Below, piece by piece: positions 31,971 through 46,400 of a stretch of DNA of 64,000 nucleotides. Every line of letters begins with the position of its first letter. Within the stretch, counting starts at the first letter, position 1. The stretch is taken from the NCBI GenBank assembly GCA_943735955.1, contig OX030959.1, forward strand, positions 2,529,772-2,593,771, written 5' to 3'. This stretch comes from Piscicola geometra. Taxonomy: Eukaryota > Annelida > Clitellata > Hirudinida > Piscicolidae. A model generated the notes under the pieces. The model did not search any database. It was not told the origin of the DNA and was given only the letters and a program-made list of their open reading frames with translations. The position numbers were made by a program, and so were the translations under genes.

Positions 31971-34900
31971 TTGGCATGCTTACCAAAATTTTCAAAAGGA
32001 TTGAACGATAAAAGGAAAATAACGAGTGAGTGAGTGGATGAAGAGTGGGTGAGGAAATAAGTGAGCCAATAGACAACTGGTTATAAATAAATCAATGATA
32101 AAACAGTGAATAAAAAATACATAAAATACAATTGCATTTGTAAAAATACTTAAATTGTAAAAACAAAAAATCGATTTAAAACCGAGGGCATATATTCGTT
32201 TAGCGTGCTTTTGAAAAGTCATTATCCTGCTAAATGCAGTGTTTATTTTTGCGATAAATCAATGCATTAAAAGTAAATGAATCCTTTTAAGACCTCATTT
32301 TCGAAGTTGATTAATAAAACTTGAATTGGTATTTGAGGATTCCACAAATTTTAGATGCTCCTAAAGGGCTCAATAAGAAATGATAATGAATGTATTTTGA
32401 AGAAGTGAAAAAGAAAAAGAAAAAACGAATTCCAGAAACGTTAAAGATTCTGAAGTAGATACGTGCTTGAGAAATGTTTCACTACTTTTTTTATTTAAAA
32501 TAAATATTACGAAAAAAGAAAGATGTATAGTAATACTCGTCGTTGTTTTGTATTGTATTGTATATGGTGGTCAGATGGAAGAATGGGGTAATGGTGGCTG
32601 GATGGTTGTAGAAGAGAGAGGTTGAATAATGAATAGGAGTCTATAATAGGAGACTATTGTATTCTCCCGATGGAAATAATGAAAATAAAAATTAATGAAA
32701 ATAAAAATAATGTTTTCAATTTTCATGACTATTGTTATTACACTTATGATTATGGCCATTGTGGCACCCTGCGTAGTCCCTGGCATTGTGTTCGTCGTTA
32801 TAATATTCATTGTTAATTATTAAATATGTAAATTGTCGTCTGCTTTTTGTTGTATAGAAACAAACTCTCGACAATGGAACGAAAGACTAGGCGGAGTGAA
32901 CATTGAAATTAATAGTTCTTTTCTGAAGAAAGGAACTAAAATGGATTTAACATTAACTAATAAATGAATATATTAACAATTTGGGCGAAATATTAAAGAA
33001 TTGTTGCTCAAATATAATTTAATATTTCTGCAATATTTCTATGCGGGAAATATTTCGACGATGGCAGATGCTTTTGAAATAACATGACGTGATGTAGGAG
33101 TGCATTTAGGCTTTTATTATTTAGTGCACTCACGTCACTAAGCACCTCCATTACGCTCCTGAATGGCAAAGGATTCTCTGTCATCGCTTCGATCCATTCT
33201 TAATGACTCTTTAAAAGGGTTCGCGCTGTCGTGTGTTTGCGAAATTATAAAGAGTAATTCATCAAAATAATCTAATTGTTCCCGCGTCACATAAGAAGGA
33301 GTTTGCCCTTCGAGTTTATAAAACGTTGCTTTTGTGTGACTGATGCGTTGCAGACGACTTTGCCAATGGCCAATGCTTGTGCCGATCGTTTCTTGCCATT
33401 CTGCAACAGATGCTCTCATTACTACAATGACATTTCTGCATTAAAGCTTAATTTATGTTTTTGTATTACAAAGTTAGTTAGGTAAAAATATATCATTCAA
33501 ATAAATTGATTTATTCGTTCAAGATATATTTTAAAAACATTTTTTTGCTTACATTCGCTTCGATAAATGAATGGAGAACAGTTTTGAAAGTCTATGGCCA
33601 TTTTTATAGTTCAACCCTATGGCCTCTCACTCGTCGAAGCAAAGGGTGTTGTCTTCTGTTGAAGATAATCTCTTCAAAGGGAAACTACAAGAAACACAAA
33701 AATGAAAACTTCAGTGAGGGTTTACGAGGTGTTAATACGGCGAGAACAAAACGTTAGAACGTTTGCATGGCTGAGGTTCGGATTCGAGAGAAATTTTCAT
33801 AGAATTATTTAGACCTTTCTTACAAATTTATATAATTTCTCGCATGTTTGAGATTCATTTACGATGAGAATTTAATTTGAGTTGATGGATGGATGAGGAG
33901 TGAAGAGGCGCGATCATTTGAGGTTTGAAGGCAACATTAAAAGTGGCCTAGTAAATTATAAACTTGATAGATGCTGGTACAGAACTGCGGATGGTTCCGA
34001 GAAAAAGTAATTGACTTTAAGTAATTGACTTGATGGAATCTTCCTTCATAAAGTAGCTTCGGAGCATGCTTCGAATGAGTTTAAAGCCTCGCTAGAAGAT
34101 AAGAGAGTAGAAGATAAGTTCATCCATAAATATTAAATAAAAAAGCTTATTGAATTAACAAAATAATGAAAAAAAAAAGTTTTACTTTTTTTCTTAAAAA
34201 CTCTTAATCTTTCTTGGAAGGGAACTTCTTCTCCCGTGATAAAACAGTGTGATTCAATCATGATTTATCGTTTTGTTGGTGAAACTTTACAGGCATTTCT
34301 GCTAGAAACAGATTTATGAAAAAAAAACGTTCAAAGATGATAAATGCTTTGAAGAAAGTTGTTACAAAATATTGATTTATTTTTCTTTTTGATTGAAATG
34401 TATTGTTTTTCTTCTAAGAGAACTCTCATAGCACGCTAAAGACCACTACAGACAATGTGAGTTTGTTTATGAATTTTTTTACAAAAAAAGCCTTTAAAGC
34501 TTTATTTGTTTATAAATTTTTTTCACTAATTTCAAAACTTTAGAAAGACTTTTAAAAAAATCAATTCAAGTCTTATAAAAACAAAAACAAAATGTAAACA
34601 TTTTCTTAAAAATTCAATGTCGCTTAAATAGAGTTTATTTTCATTGGTTGAAAAAAAATATTTTCAAAGTTGATAAAAAAACTATAAAAATGACTTTTTG
34701 AACGATCCTCACCCCTTTCCAAACACAACCGCTTTTCAAAAAGAAACAGATTAGATGAAGGAAAAAGCCTTGTGCGTATTAGTCAGAATGATTAATTTTT
34801 TTGGGCGCAAGCACCGATGAAGGAGATTTAAGCCGACTTTATGTGCTTCTCGAAATAATATCGCAGTTGCGCGCACCACCACACAACTTCAAAGGCGCTT

Positions 34901-36369
34901 CAGCTTTGCTGGAAAGAACTGCGAGTTTGTTTGAGGAGCAAACAAAGACAACCCGTGAGCAGTTTGTCTCAATTTAGGAGCTTGATCAAGGAATTAAAAA
35001 AGGAATTCATGGCTTAGTAAGACAAGTCTCAGACATGATCAGAAATTGAATATGCATCGAGTGCTGACGTTTTCAAAGAAGGCGACTGGCATTTGCAACT
35101 TGACTGCTACTAAGAACGTCCATACTGCCTCGCATAAATCTTCATCGTATAAATGCACCAGTGGAGCTGAATACTGACCAAGCAACCTTCACGAAAAATC
35201 AACATATTCTATGAAGGAAAAGGAAAAGAAATAGCAGAAAACCAAATTTTAGTTCTTTTTTGTATTATTTTTTCAATGTGGCTTTGATATGCAGGTCTAA
35301 CTCACGACACTGCCTACTTCGACGACATGCCTTTTTAATTCCGGGTTTTAAAAAGATATATTACAAAAAGAATGGTAAAAAGAAGTTGAAAGCGAAAAAG
35401 TTATTGAAAACGAATGGCAAGAGAAAAGAATAGGGCAAGACTTGATTTGGTACTGAGTAAACAGAGGAGTAGTTTATTAGGAACCTTGATTGCGAAGGAA
35501 TCGATTGACGCAGAAGAGGAGACTCAATGCAAAACACTTTTTCCGAAAAAGACAAGGTGAGTGCTGTGAGTGGATTGGCAATAAACATATCATGCCCGGG
35601 GTGCAGTGTTTTTATTGGCGCTGATCTGCGATTATTATGCTGCTATTATCTTCGCATTGATTTTAGCCTTATTCTTGATTTATTGTAATGTATTAAAAAT
35701 GAAGAAATTTCTTGAATACATTTCTCTTATCTTGGTCGCACATTGACACACGTTGATAAATCGAAGGTTACGCCACCTCGCTTCACGATTTAGAAATGAA
35801 TTCAGAAATAAATCTTCGCGTGCAGCGACACACACCTGACAAGAGCAACACCCTTTCCATCGTGCTGGTCATTGATTCAACGCTCAAGAAAGTATTTTTT
35901 GGGGATACGAACTTTGTGTGCCTAAACGCTTGAGCAATGAGCAATTTGAAGAGACGCCTTTGGATCAAGGGCCTTTGACCCCGGAGAGAAAAAATATATA
36001 AATATTGGTTTCTTGATTGATTGAAAACGTTTTTAGTTTAGTAACTTTAAAAATTTAATTAATAATTTTTTTTCTCCACTTTTTTTTTGTGAATTTTTCA
36101 TCAAGACCACTTTTCTGCCATCCTATATTAAATTACTAAATGGACTGCCAGTCGTTTGTCGTCCACGCCAATCAAAGGCATTACTTTGGCTTTTTTAAAT
36201 ATAAAATCCAAGCTGATTTTTATTTAAAAAAAGTAAAATTTACATTAAATTTTTTGATCAAGTATATTTATTTTTTTAAAGTCTTTTTTAAATTAAAGCT
36301 TAAAGGTAATAAAAAGTTCGTGTTTTACTATTTATATGTTAATAGTTTTGGCTATACACTTTTTCAACC
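31971..36369. other. intergenic stretch without a supportable gene
   Basis: AT-rich, with no protein family recognised and no tRNA or rRNA seen. A short segment at about 32532-32567 recurs inverted at about 62620-62655. Confidence 0.45.
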
Positions 36370-36722
36370 AATTAACCATTCACCGAACCATCCAGCAAGC
36401 AATCCAACCAAACATCTATCTCTCCATCCAACCAACCAGCCAACCAACCAGCCAACCAGCCAACCAACCAGCCAACCAACCAGCCAACTAACCAACCAAC
36501 CAACTTACCAACCAACCAACCAAACAGCCAACCAACCAACCAACCAGCCAACCAACCAACCAACCAACCAACCAACAAACCAAACAGCCAACCAATCAAC
36601 CAGCCAACCAACCAGCCAACCAAACAACCAACCAAACAACCAACCAACCAGCCAACCAGCCAACCAACCAACCAACCAGCCAACCAAACAACCAACCAGC
36701 CAACCAACCAGCCAACCAACCA
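36370..36722. repeat. CCAACCAACCAG minisatellite, left
   Basis: Imperfect CCAA/CCAG tetranucleotide units over about 350 bp, abutting the left arm of the foldback element. A similar array in the same orientation lies at 38511-38645. Confidence 0.9.
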
Positions 36723-38300
36723 ATTTTTTAAAATTACATAATTAAAATGAACTATAATTATAACTATAACGGACTTTATTTTTTTAATAGATTCGTTTCA
36801 CAATTTTAAATAAATAAAACGGACTACATTTTTTTAAATATATAATTAAAACGAACTTTAATTTATCAAATACAAAAGAAATTATTGGTAAACGGATAAA
36901 AAGTCTTCAGGATAAAAAGTCTTCAGAATAAAAAGTTTTCAAGATAAAAAGTCTTCAGGATAAAAAGTATTCAGGATAAAAAGTCTTCAGGATAAAAAGT
37001 CTTCAGGACAAAAAGTCTTCAGGATAAAAAGTCTTCAGGATAAAAAGTCTTCAGAATAAAAAGTCTTCAAGATAAAAAGTCTTCAAGATAAAAAGTCTTC
37101 AGGATGAAAAGTCTTCAGAATAAAAAGTCTTCAGAATAAAAAGTTTTCAAGAAAAAACTCTTCAAAAAATTAATTTTTAAGGAAAAATATGTGATTAATA
37201 CGTGATCCTTAAAACTTAAAAAATAAAATGTGATACTTTTATCTAATTTTTGCCATATTTTTTCGTTCAATCTCGAAATAGCATTTGAGCTGTTGTTGTT
37301 TCGTCACTTTAACCATAAGGAAATAATGTTTAAGGAAAAATACGTGATCCTTAAAACTAAAAAATTGAAATTTCAGACTTTTATCTAATGTTTGCTCAAT
37401 TTTTTTTTTCAATCTGGAAATAGCATTTGAATAAATTTGATTTGGTTTTTGTTGATTTTTCACTTTAATCATTAGGTTTTTTGCTTGTTCTCGATCGTGA
37501 TTATTTTTCCTTAAAAATTAATTTTTTGAAGATTTTTTTCCTGAAGACTTTTTATTCTGAAAACTTTTTATTCCAAAGACTTTTTATCCTGAAGACCTTT
37601 TATCCTGAAGACTTTTTATCTTGAAGACTTTTTATCCTGAAGACTTTTTATCCTAAAGACTTTTTATCCTGAAGACTTTTTATTCTGAAGACTTTTTATC
37701 CTGAAGCCTTTTTAATCCTTAAGACTTTTTATCCTGAAGACTTTTTATCCTGAAGACTTTTTATCTAGAAGACTTTTTATTCTGAAGACTTTTTATCCTG
37801 AAGACTTTTTATCCTGAAGACTTTTTATCCTGAAGACTTTTTATCCTGAAGACTTTTTATCCTGAAGACTTTTCATCTTGAAGACTTTTCATTCTGAAGA
37901 CTTTTTATCTTGAAGACTTTTTGTCCTGAAGACTTATTTATTCTGAAGACTTTTTATCCTGAAGACGTTTTATCCTGAAGACTTTTTATCCTGAAGACTT
38001 TTTATCTTTAAGACTTTTCATCCTGAAGACTTTTTATCCTGAAGACTTTTCATCCTAAAGACTTTTTATTCTGAAGACTTTTTTTCCTGAAGACTTTTTA
38101 TCCTGAAGACTTTTTGTCCTGAAGACTTTTTATCTGTTTACCAACAATTTGTATTGTATTTGTTAAATCGTTCTAGTTATGTATTTTTAAAAATATAGTC
38201 CATTTTATTTATTTAAAATTGTGAAACGAATCTATAAAAAAATAAAGTCAGTTATAATTATAATTATAGTTTGTTTTAATTAATTTTTTTTAAATAGAGT
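36723..38300. mobile_element. foldback element with tandem-repeat arms
   Basis: The left arm (about 36723-37188) and right arm (about 37503-38290) are inverted copies. Each has an outer unique part of about 150 bp (sharing ATAGATTCGTTTCACAATTT on one strand), then an array of a 16-bp unit AGGATAAAAAGTCTTC, then an inner 29-bp segment that is a perfect inverted match (37160-37188 and 37503-37531). The left array has about 16 units and the right about 36. The centre holds two direct repeats of about 150 bp (about 37178-37320 and 37330-37490). Long inverted arms made of subrepeats are the hallmark of Foldback-type transposons. No coding frame or target duplication was identified. Confidence 0.6.
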
Positions 38301-38510
38301 CCGATTTATTTATTTAACAATTGTGAAACGAATCTATAAAAAATCCGTTTTTTTTATAAAAAGTCCGTTTTATTTATACTAAAATATTTACAAGGAGACT
38401 TTTTCTCCGAGAGGCTTTTTCTCCAGGAGGTTTTTTCTCCGGGAGGCTTTTTGTAGAAGGTATTTTATCCGAAGGCTTTTTCTCCGAGAGGCTTTTTGTC
38501 CGTTCCCCCC

Positions 38511-38645
38511 AACCAACCAACCAGCCAACCAGCCAACCAACCACCAACCAACCAACCAGCCAACCAACCAACCAGCCAACCAACCAGCCAACCAACCAAC
38601 CAGCCAACTAACCAACCAGCTAACCAACCAACCAACCAGCCACTC
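38511..38645. repeat. CCAACCAACCAG minisatellite, right
   Basis: The same tetranucleotide family and orientation as at 36370-36722. It follows a degenerate TTTTTCTCCGAGAGGC array at about 38398-38505. Confidence 0.9.
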
Positions 38646-40309
38646 AATTAAGCTCCCAACCACGTAGCCAACAACCCATTCAAAAGTTGGCAGTCGGCAT
38701 TAGAAGAGCGACAATGACAGACCCATAAAGTATCTTTTAGCGCTCTCAGAATCATAACGAAGCTGTAAAACTTTTAAATTGAATAAAATCGTTTCCGCCC
38801 CAGTCTTTTCTTCCCTCGTGTTCGATAACTGCATCATGGCGAGGCTAATGCCACGCCTGTTTCCCAATACTTTTCTGCATTTTCAACCGTCTAACTATCA
38901 AAAAAAATTAATTTAACACTATTTAACATCTAAAATACATTTCCAAAAAATGATTCGAAAATAATTAAAAACAACTATTTAAAACTATAAAGAGTGCCCG
39001 GCTTGCAGTTACATATTGGGATCAACGAGTTAGGCCTAGAAAACCACGACAAAATGTCAGATCGAAACTTTCAAGTTATAATTTTCCAAATCTTCGACAA
39101 TATTTAAATTTTTTAATAACTATTACTCAATTAATACATTTTTACTCTCAGATGTATGTGCTTGAAAGCATTTTTATGACAATTTCTTATGAATTAGTAG
39201 TGGCGATCGATTAGCATTGCTTTCAATTGTGCAAAAATAGATTAACTGAAATTATAAGGTCTAAAAAGTTTGATATATTCAGTGAACATATATAAATTTC
39301 TTATACATCTCTCATATAAAAGCATTTTCATGTCTTTTGTGCACGTTAGTTTGAAAGAGTCGACAAACATCGTTTCGAATGCAACTTTGCAGTAGACAGC
39401 GTACCACGCCACCTGTTTTAGGCTTAAGTTTTAACGCAATGTAAAAAATATATATAATAAGAACGAAAATCAATTTTTAGAAATTAATCATTTTAAATTA
39501 TTGACAAATAATTTTTAATTTTAAGTCATAATGATGGCTTAATAGTAAAGTCGATATTGAAATGTAGCTGGACATAAAGTGAGCATATTTGCCACATTGC
39601 AGATCTATTAGTTTGTCATGACTGCGACAAGAAAGGACTTTAATAACGTTGATAACAACCGCATAGGACTGCCCCAACACACCATACATCATTTCATGAA
39701 CTGTTCCAGCCATTGGTAGCTGGTTCGATACATCAGCGGATTGCATTGGATAACAAGCATGGATTGCCTTATTTCCATAATAAATAGAATTTTCTGAAAG
39801 ATTATCTTGTATGAAACAATAATTTTTTTAAACAAATGATTTCATGTTTTAAAAGCAAAAAAACGAAGAAAAAAAATTTCAATTCCTTGTTAACTTGCCT
39901 TTCACATTTTAATTTGAATAAAAAAGTTAAAGACAACTAAAACCCCCTACAGACTTAGAGGCAGAAAAGTGGTTTACTGAAGATATTTAATCTTAAAAAA
40001 CTTTCAGTCTCATCAAAACGCTATAAAGAACATTAAAATGTCCACTATATTCCCTTCAGAGTAAAAAAGAAAAAAACTAAAAAACAGAAATATATAACGA
40101 AGATTCATAGAAGATACGAAACATACATTTTAAAAGACTATTCTAAAAGTAAACCCAGACATATTCAGAGAATAGATCATGACTCGATAAGAATAGAGGC
40201 ATTGTTCAGACTAATTTTGTTAGTAAACTCAAAAAGAATTTAAGCTGTCTTGAATAAAACGGATCAACTACAGAGACAACTGTCTCTCAACACAATAAAG
40301 CACAAACAA
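38646..40309. other. intergenic stretch upstream of the K2P channel
   Basis: AT-rich, with no supportable gene. A 5' exon of the channel gene may lie here but cannot be recognised. Confidence 0.4.
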
Positions 40310-40484
40310 GCAAGCAGACACACAAGCAGACACACAAGCAGACACACAAGCAGACACACAAGCAGGCACACAAGCAGACACACAAGCAGGCACACAAGCA
40401 GACACACAAGCAGGCACACAAGCAGGCACACAAGGAGGCACACAAGCAGACACACAAGCAGACACACAAGCAGACACACAGAGC
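40310..40484. repeat. 12-bp AAGCAGACACAC array
   Basis: About fourteen units, with AAGCAGGCACAC variants, end in ACACACAG immediately before the open frame of the channel. The end of the array would serve as a 3' splice site if an upstream exon exists. Confidence 0.9.
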
Positions 40485-40499
40485 TATACTTTCGATGTC

Positions 40500-43400
40500 A
40501 TGCACGAGACGGTCACCAAAGACATCAAGGCGTGGAACTTTGAAGCGCCTCGACGGGGCAGGAGGTTGGAGGTCAAAATCCTGCCAAAGACCCTTGCAAA
40601 CTGCACCGGAGAACAAATGCCGTTAGCTCTGACGTCCATTGGAGCATATGACAGCAGTCGTCTGTCTGGAAGAAATGTTGAGTTGGAAGGAGCTGAAATA
40701 GGCGGTGGTGGTGTAGTGAATGGTGGTAGTGTGGAAGGTTTTGATGTAATAATTGAAGGAGAAAATGAAGAGATGGAAGATGAAATGGAAAAGAAAATGA
40801 ATTGTGACATACAAGAAGATGACGAGCACCAGTCAAACTCAATTTCCTGCATACAAACTCAACCTCTCCGTAGTTTCAACAATTACGACTACAACAACTT
40901 TCAATCTGACCACCACGCTATTGACAACACAAACTGTCAAAGTGACAAAAAGTTAAACACAGACGTCATTGAAAAAGCAGACGAGGACCAAATGGAAAGT
41001 GGCAGTCAACACGCTCACATCAGCGACCCTTCCTACCCGCCTAACGAAGACACGCCACTCAAAGTCTCCAACGACGTGCAAAGCCTTTCACCGAAAGAAA
41101 GAAATAAATTAATTTGGGAGGCGAGGAAGAGGACTATGATCGACTACTTGAAGAAGTTTCTGGGCTTCCTTCTATCAACAGTGGGTCTCTTCATCCTGCT
41201 CTTTTCGTACACCATCCTCGGTGGAATCATCTTCCACGAAATCGAGAGTCCCAACGAGATGATCACCAAATCTGGCGTCAAAGCCTCGCTCAAGTTTACC
41301 GTCGAGATGCTCTGGAACTCGACCATGCAGCTGAACGTGCTGAACGAGAAGCAGTGGTCGATCATGGCGATGGGCATCCTCGAAAACTACACCACGGTGG
41401 TGTACAGGGCCACCAAGAACGACGGTTGGGACGGCAAGGACGACAAAGAGGCCGACCTGCAATGGAGTTTCGCTGGCTCTCTGCTCTACTGCGTCACTGT
41501 CATCACTACCATTGGTGCGTGTGTGTTGGTTGCTGGGTAGGTCGGTGTGTTGGTCAGTCTGTTAGTCGGTGTGTGTGTATTCCTGGATCCTTGTTCACTC
41601 GAAGATAAACTATTTTTTTTCAATACATTCACTTATCTTTTTTCTCCAACAAAATAAATACGTCTATACATCATTGCTTTGATCATGATGAAATCGCTTC
41701 ATCCATCTAACAAACTAGTTTTCATAAAGATACATTTTAAAAGAATTGTCAGACAGTCGATGTAATTTAATAAGAATTGCCATCAAAATGAATTAGTTTT
41801 CCGTAAAAAACAAATTTTTCAACTAGCATTGTATCGTGGTGACGAAGAGACTCATTTGTACTGACGGATTGTGCATCCGCCCATGCTTCCCTTGGCCAGT
41901 TTTTAAGAAAATCTTTTTAATAAAAAGATTTTATCACTTTGAAATGTTTGTAGGAACATTTTTATACTGATGAATTTATATGCCATTTTAATTCAAGAAG
42001 GAAACAACTTATAGTTTTAGCACGTTCTTTAAAAGTACTTAAATAGTTGTACAATGTTTACAATACAACGAGATTGGATACATCCGAAGAATATAAAATA
42101 AGGTACTTTGTATACAAAGATTAGACAAACTTATATAAGCTTCATTTCTCTTATCTCCTTTACGCTCAAGTGTTCATGTGCTTTGGAAACATTCAGACAT
42201 TCTCAAAGAAGTTTCGACTTATCGTTACGAATAAAGAAACTCTGGTATAAAGCAGGAGGGAAAAATTAAGATTCCTACGAGAAAAGGTTCTGAATAAACA
42301 TCAATCGTTATCTTTGCCTCACGTAGACCTTTCCTTGAAGTGTTTCAGGAATAAATGCTCTGGAGACCAATCGATACATATCAATGCTTATGCATCTCCA
42401 CGCCAGCGGCATGATTGATACGATTCGGCTCCTTCCTTCTGACTACCTTCTCCACAAGGATCAAGTGCACTTTAGATAAACACTCAGTCGATATGAACAG
42501 AAGAAGCCTCTATGGGATGTTCTAGCTATCTCTGAAGACGAAACAATATAAGTAGGTTGATGAATGGTGGCACAAGAGCTCACGTACAAACGCACACAAG
42601 CAGAGGTGATCGTCATCGTCGATCATGGGTCACCAGCGTCCTCCACAAACATCTAGCGCCACTAAAACACGCCAGAGCAATTACTTTAATTGTTACACAC
42701 ATCAAGCCTATATTGGCCAACGGCTGCTCGCAGTAATGCCTGAGTGTAGTAAGTCGTCGCCCTGATGCTTCGTTCGATAACAGATCACGCAATACGGCAT
42801 TAAAATCGCGCTCAATTGATTGAGGCATCGAAGCAAGCTTGCCGCAAAAGCATTCTTTGTATACGGTAATATCTTCTGCGACTTCTATCTATCATTTGTG
42901 GCAGTTTTTTCACTCATTAAGTCACCAAGCTTTTGTTTTTAGGCGTATTTTAGCTTGGTTTTTGACGAAAATTACCAAAATAATCTTATAATTAATTTCG
43001 TTAAAGCTGGAAACATATTTTTGAAGTTCACAACACTATTTAAAATTTTTACTGACAATAAAAAGCTAAAGAAAATCTATGAAACTTTAATTTTTTAAAC
43101 TTTAAGAAAAAAGCCTTATTAGAAACGTTAAAAGTTTCTTGGAAGCAGAGTTATGGCGCTTTCGAACTTCGTTATTTCTCGTTACTATGACATTAAATTA
43201 TAATGAGATGTTTTTTGACTCTTTCTTTTGATTTAAAGATAATCTAATCAAACTACTGCTCAATAATTTACACTTCTTCATACATTTTTGAAAATGTAAA
43301 ACATATTTTCAAGGCATGTCTAAGGTTACAGCCATTTTTTAAAGTTTTTTAAGCATATTTTTAAAGAAACTTAATCTACGCAAAAGTAGGTTGTAAATTT

Positions 43401-46400
43401 TTCCATAACATTGTTTTTACATTTTATTTAGATTCTTAAACTTGAAAGCAGCTAATCTCTGAGTTTAGCTTAAGATTTAAGAGATTATGAAAAAAGATTT
43501 AGCTACAAAAAAACCTTTATACCATTTTTATCAACTCTGCAATAATATCTCAGACACAGTTTAAAAACAAAAGAATTATAATCCAACACAATTAATCGAC
43601 TGTCATGCCCAATATTTTCACTGAGCAGCGCAGATTTGGTGCTTGGGCCATAAACTAGAGGCCAACTGGGAGTGGAACCACAGCATCTACTGAAGTCTTT
43701 ACAACAAAGGGTGTATTATTTTCTCTTTTCTTAAATACCAGACTCGAAGGAGAGTACTGAAATTTATATAGCTTTCTCTGCCTATCATTCAAAAGCACTG
43801 AATTCCCTATAGATAAATCACATTATTATTTAATCTCTCAATGGCACTGACTACTAAGCGATCACAAAGCTTCGAGCTCACGATTTTCTAATCAAAGTTG
43901 AGCGGTTCAACTCTTCAGTCGAGCATTTATGAAACGAAGGTTGAAAATGCAAATCGATATTAATTTTAAAAAGTTTGTTTATTAAAGTTAATTTAGTTTT
44001 TCCACACATTAATAGTTTTTTACTCTAAAAGAATTCAGAAAGAATGGTCCAGTTGTCGGGACCTACGCTATTTCTCTTCCTCTAATTATGCCATTTTTCT
44101 TTCCTTACACAGAATTTGTTTAAATATACTATTCTTCCACCCATACCGCACAACTCTTCACACTACACTATTCTTCCACCCATTTTATCTCACCATGCTT
44201 CATGGAATTATATTTCACCACACCACTATCCGCATCATCACCCTCACCATCTACCTCAAACCACATCATCCATTCAACATCATCCATACAACATCATCCA
44301 TACAACATCATCCATACAACACCATCCATACAACGCCATCCATACAACACCATTCACTCTCCACCATCCACAAAAAACCCACCCTCCCCCATTCACACCA
44401 AATCCCCCACACCAACCATCCACACCATCCACACCACTCCTTTCCTCCTCCTTCCCTCCTCCTTCCCTTCTCCCCCATCCACACCATCTACACCCCTCAA
44501 AACCTCTCTCCTTCATCCACAAAAAACCACCCCAAACCATCCAGGCTATGGTCACATCGCTCCCAAGACCAACTTGGGCCGACTGGTGACCATCTTCTAC
44601 GCCATCTTCGGCATCCCACTCTGCCTCCTCTCCATCACTCACGTGGGTGGCTTCATGGCGACTGTCTTCCGGTGAGTGAGTGGATGGATGGATGAGTGGG
44701 TAGGTGGGTGAGTGGAAGGATTGATGGGTGGGTGGATGGGTGGATGGATGAGTAGGTAGGTGGGTGGGTGGATGGATGGATGGATGGATGGATGGATGGA
44801 TGGATGGATGGATGGATGGATGGATGGATGGATGGATGGATGGATGGATGGATGGATGGGTGGGTCAGTGGAGTAATGGATAGGTGAATAAGTGGGTGGA
44901 TGCGTGGGTGAATAAATCGGGGAATGGGTGAGTGGATAGATGAATAAATGAATACGTGGATAGGAAAAAAAGAGTGTATGGGTGAATAAATGATTTAATG
45001 AATTGATAAAGAAGATGCGTAGATAAGTTTTAAAGCAATTTAATGTGGCTGAAAAGATTCAGAGTTGATTGCACGAAAGGCACGCATTACTTGAATTTTT
45101 CGGTAGCAAATATGATTCTAAGATGTTATCTAACCTAAACAAAGAAGCATATCTGCATCGGCACTCATACACGCAGGTTTCTATACAAGAACATCTTCTG
45201 CGGCCTCTGCTGCTTCTGCTGCAACAAAATCAAAAACCGAAAACTCGTGCGTGAGAAGCCATCCATTGGAAAGCTTGAGAAGAACACAGAAAACTGTGCA
45301 AGAAAAAATAGTGCATGTTGTGTGTGTTGCGTGCCGAAGCGAAAGGAGGAAGGAACGCCGTCGAGAGAAGGTCTGCTGGCGACACAGACTCCGAGGAGAA
45401 GAGTTCCCAAGCCGGTTTTGCCGGTAATTACGAAGATTCTATTACGAGCTCTTACCACATTGAAAAATGATTTATACCACAAGTTTCTGTTCATGCGGAA
45501 AAGTTTATGCACCCAGCCGAGCGCATTTAATTGCTCTCCATTCCGCCAGTGGTCTTGAAACTTACAACACTAGCACCATCTTCACCACCAACACCACTCT
45601 CACCACCCAGCCCACCAACACCACCCTCACCAAAGCCACCAACACCACCCTCACCAAAGCAACCAACACCACCCTCACCAAAGCAACCAACACCACCCTC
45701 ACCAAAGCAACCAACACCACCCTCACCAAAGCAACCAACACCACCACCAAAACATCCAACACCACCACCAAAACATCCAACACCAGATCAGCAAAGAGTC
45801 AGCCAGCAGGAGGCTCAGACAGTCGTACAAGACCATCGTCAAGTGGCGTAGAGGCATTCGAAACGCCCTGTTCACCGACGACAACAAGAATATACAAGTG
45901 AGTGGTGCTTTATGAAGCGAACGAATGCCCCCCTTCGTTCGAGTCTTTTTGTTTGTTTCGTTATATGAAATGTCGTGTATACTGAAATGTTTTCAATTTT
46001 GTCTTCTTTTTTCATATAATTATGTTTTGAAAATGTGAAAGTAGTTCTTTATACAAAATTGTGTGTGAAATAACTGCTTGTAAGTATCCTAAGCTTTATG
46101 AGTTAGCAAGGACTTAAAATAATATTCTTTACGAAATCCCTCAAGCGTTGGATGTTTTTCCATACATAAAAGCGGATTTCCTCTATAAATTGACATGGTT
46201 GAGCAGCCTAGGCCAACCGAATGTTTGTTACGTATTTGCTAGTTTCAGAATGTAACTTTTCCAGGTGCCAATCTACGTCAGTCTTCTGCTCATCGGAGGC
46301 TACATCGCCATCGGAGCCATGATCTTCGGACTGTGGGAAGACGAATGGAACTTTCTGATCGGTATGCTGGTGGCTGTTGTGGGAGTGCTGAAGTGCATGT

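Noticed and set aside
33138..33419. 93-codon open frame on the minus strand with normal-looking composition
   Set aside because: Isolated, unrecognised and without supporting context. It may be chance.
36140..36745. 201-codon frame ending in a Pro-Thr-Asn-Gln repeat
   Set aside because: The second half is the CCAACCAACCAG minisatellite and the first half is AT-rich with no domain.
36370..38130. Regular short repeats that could suggest a CRISPR array
   Set aside because: The units are contiguous, with no unique spacers, and the window is clearly eukaryotic. This is tandem-repeat DNA.
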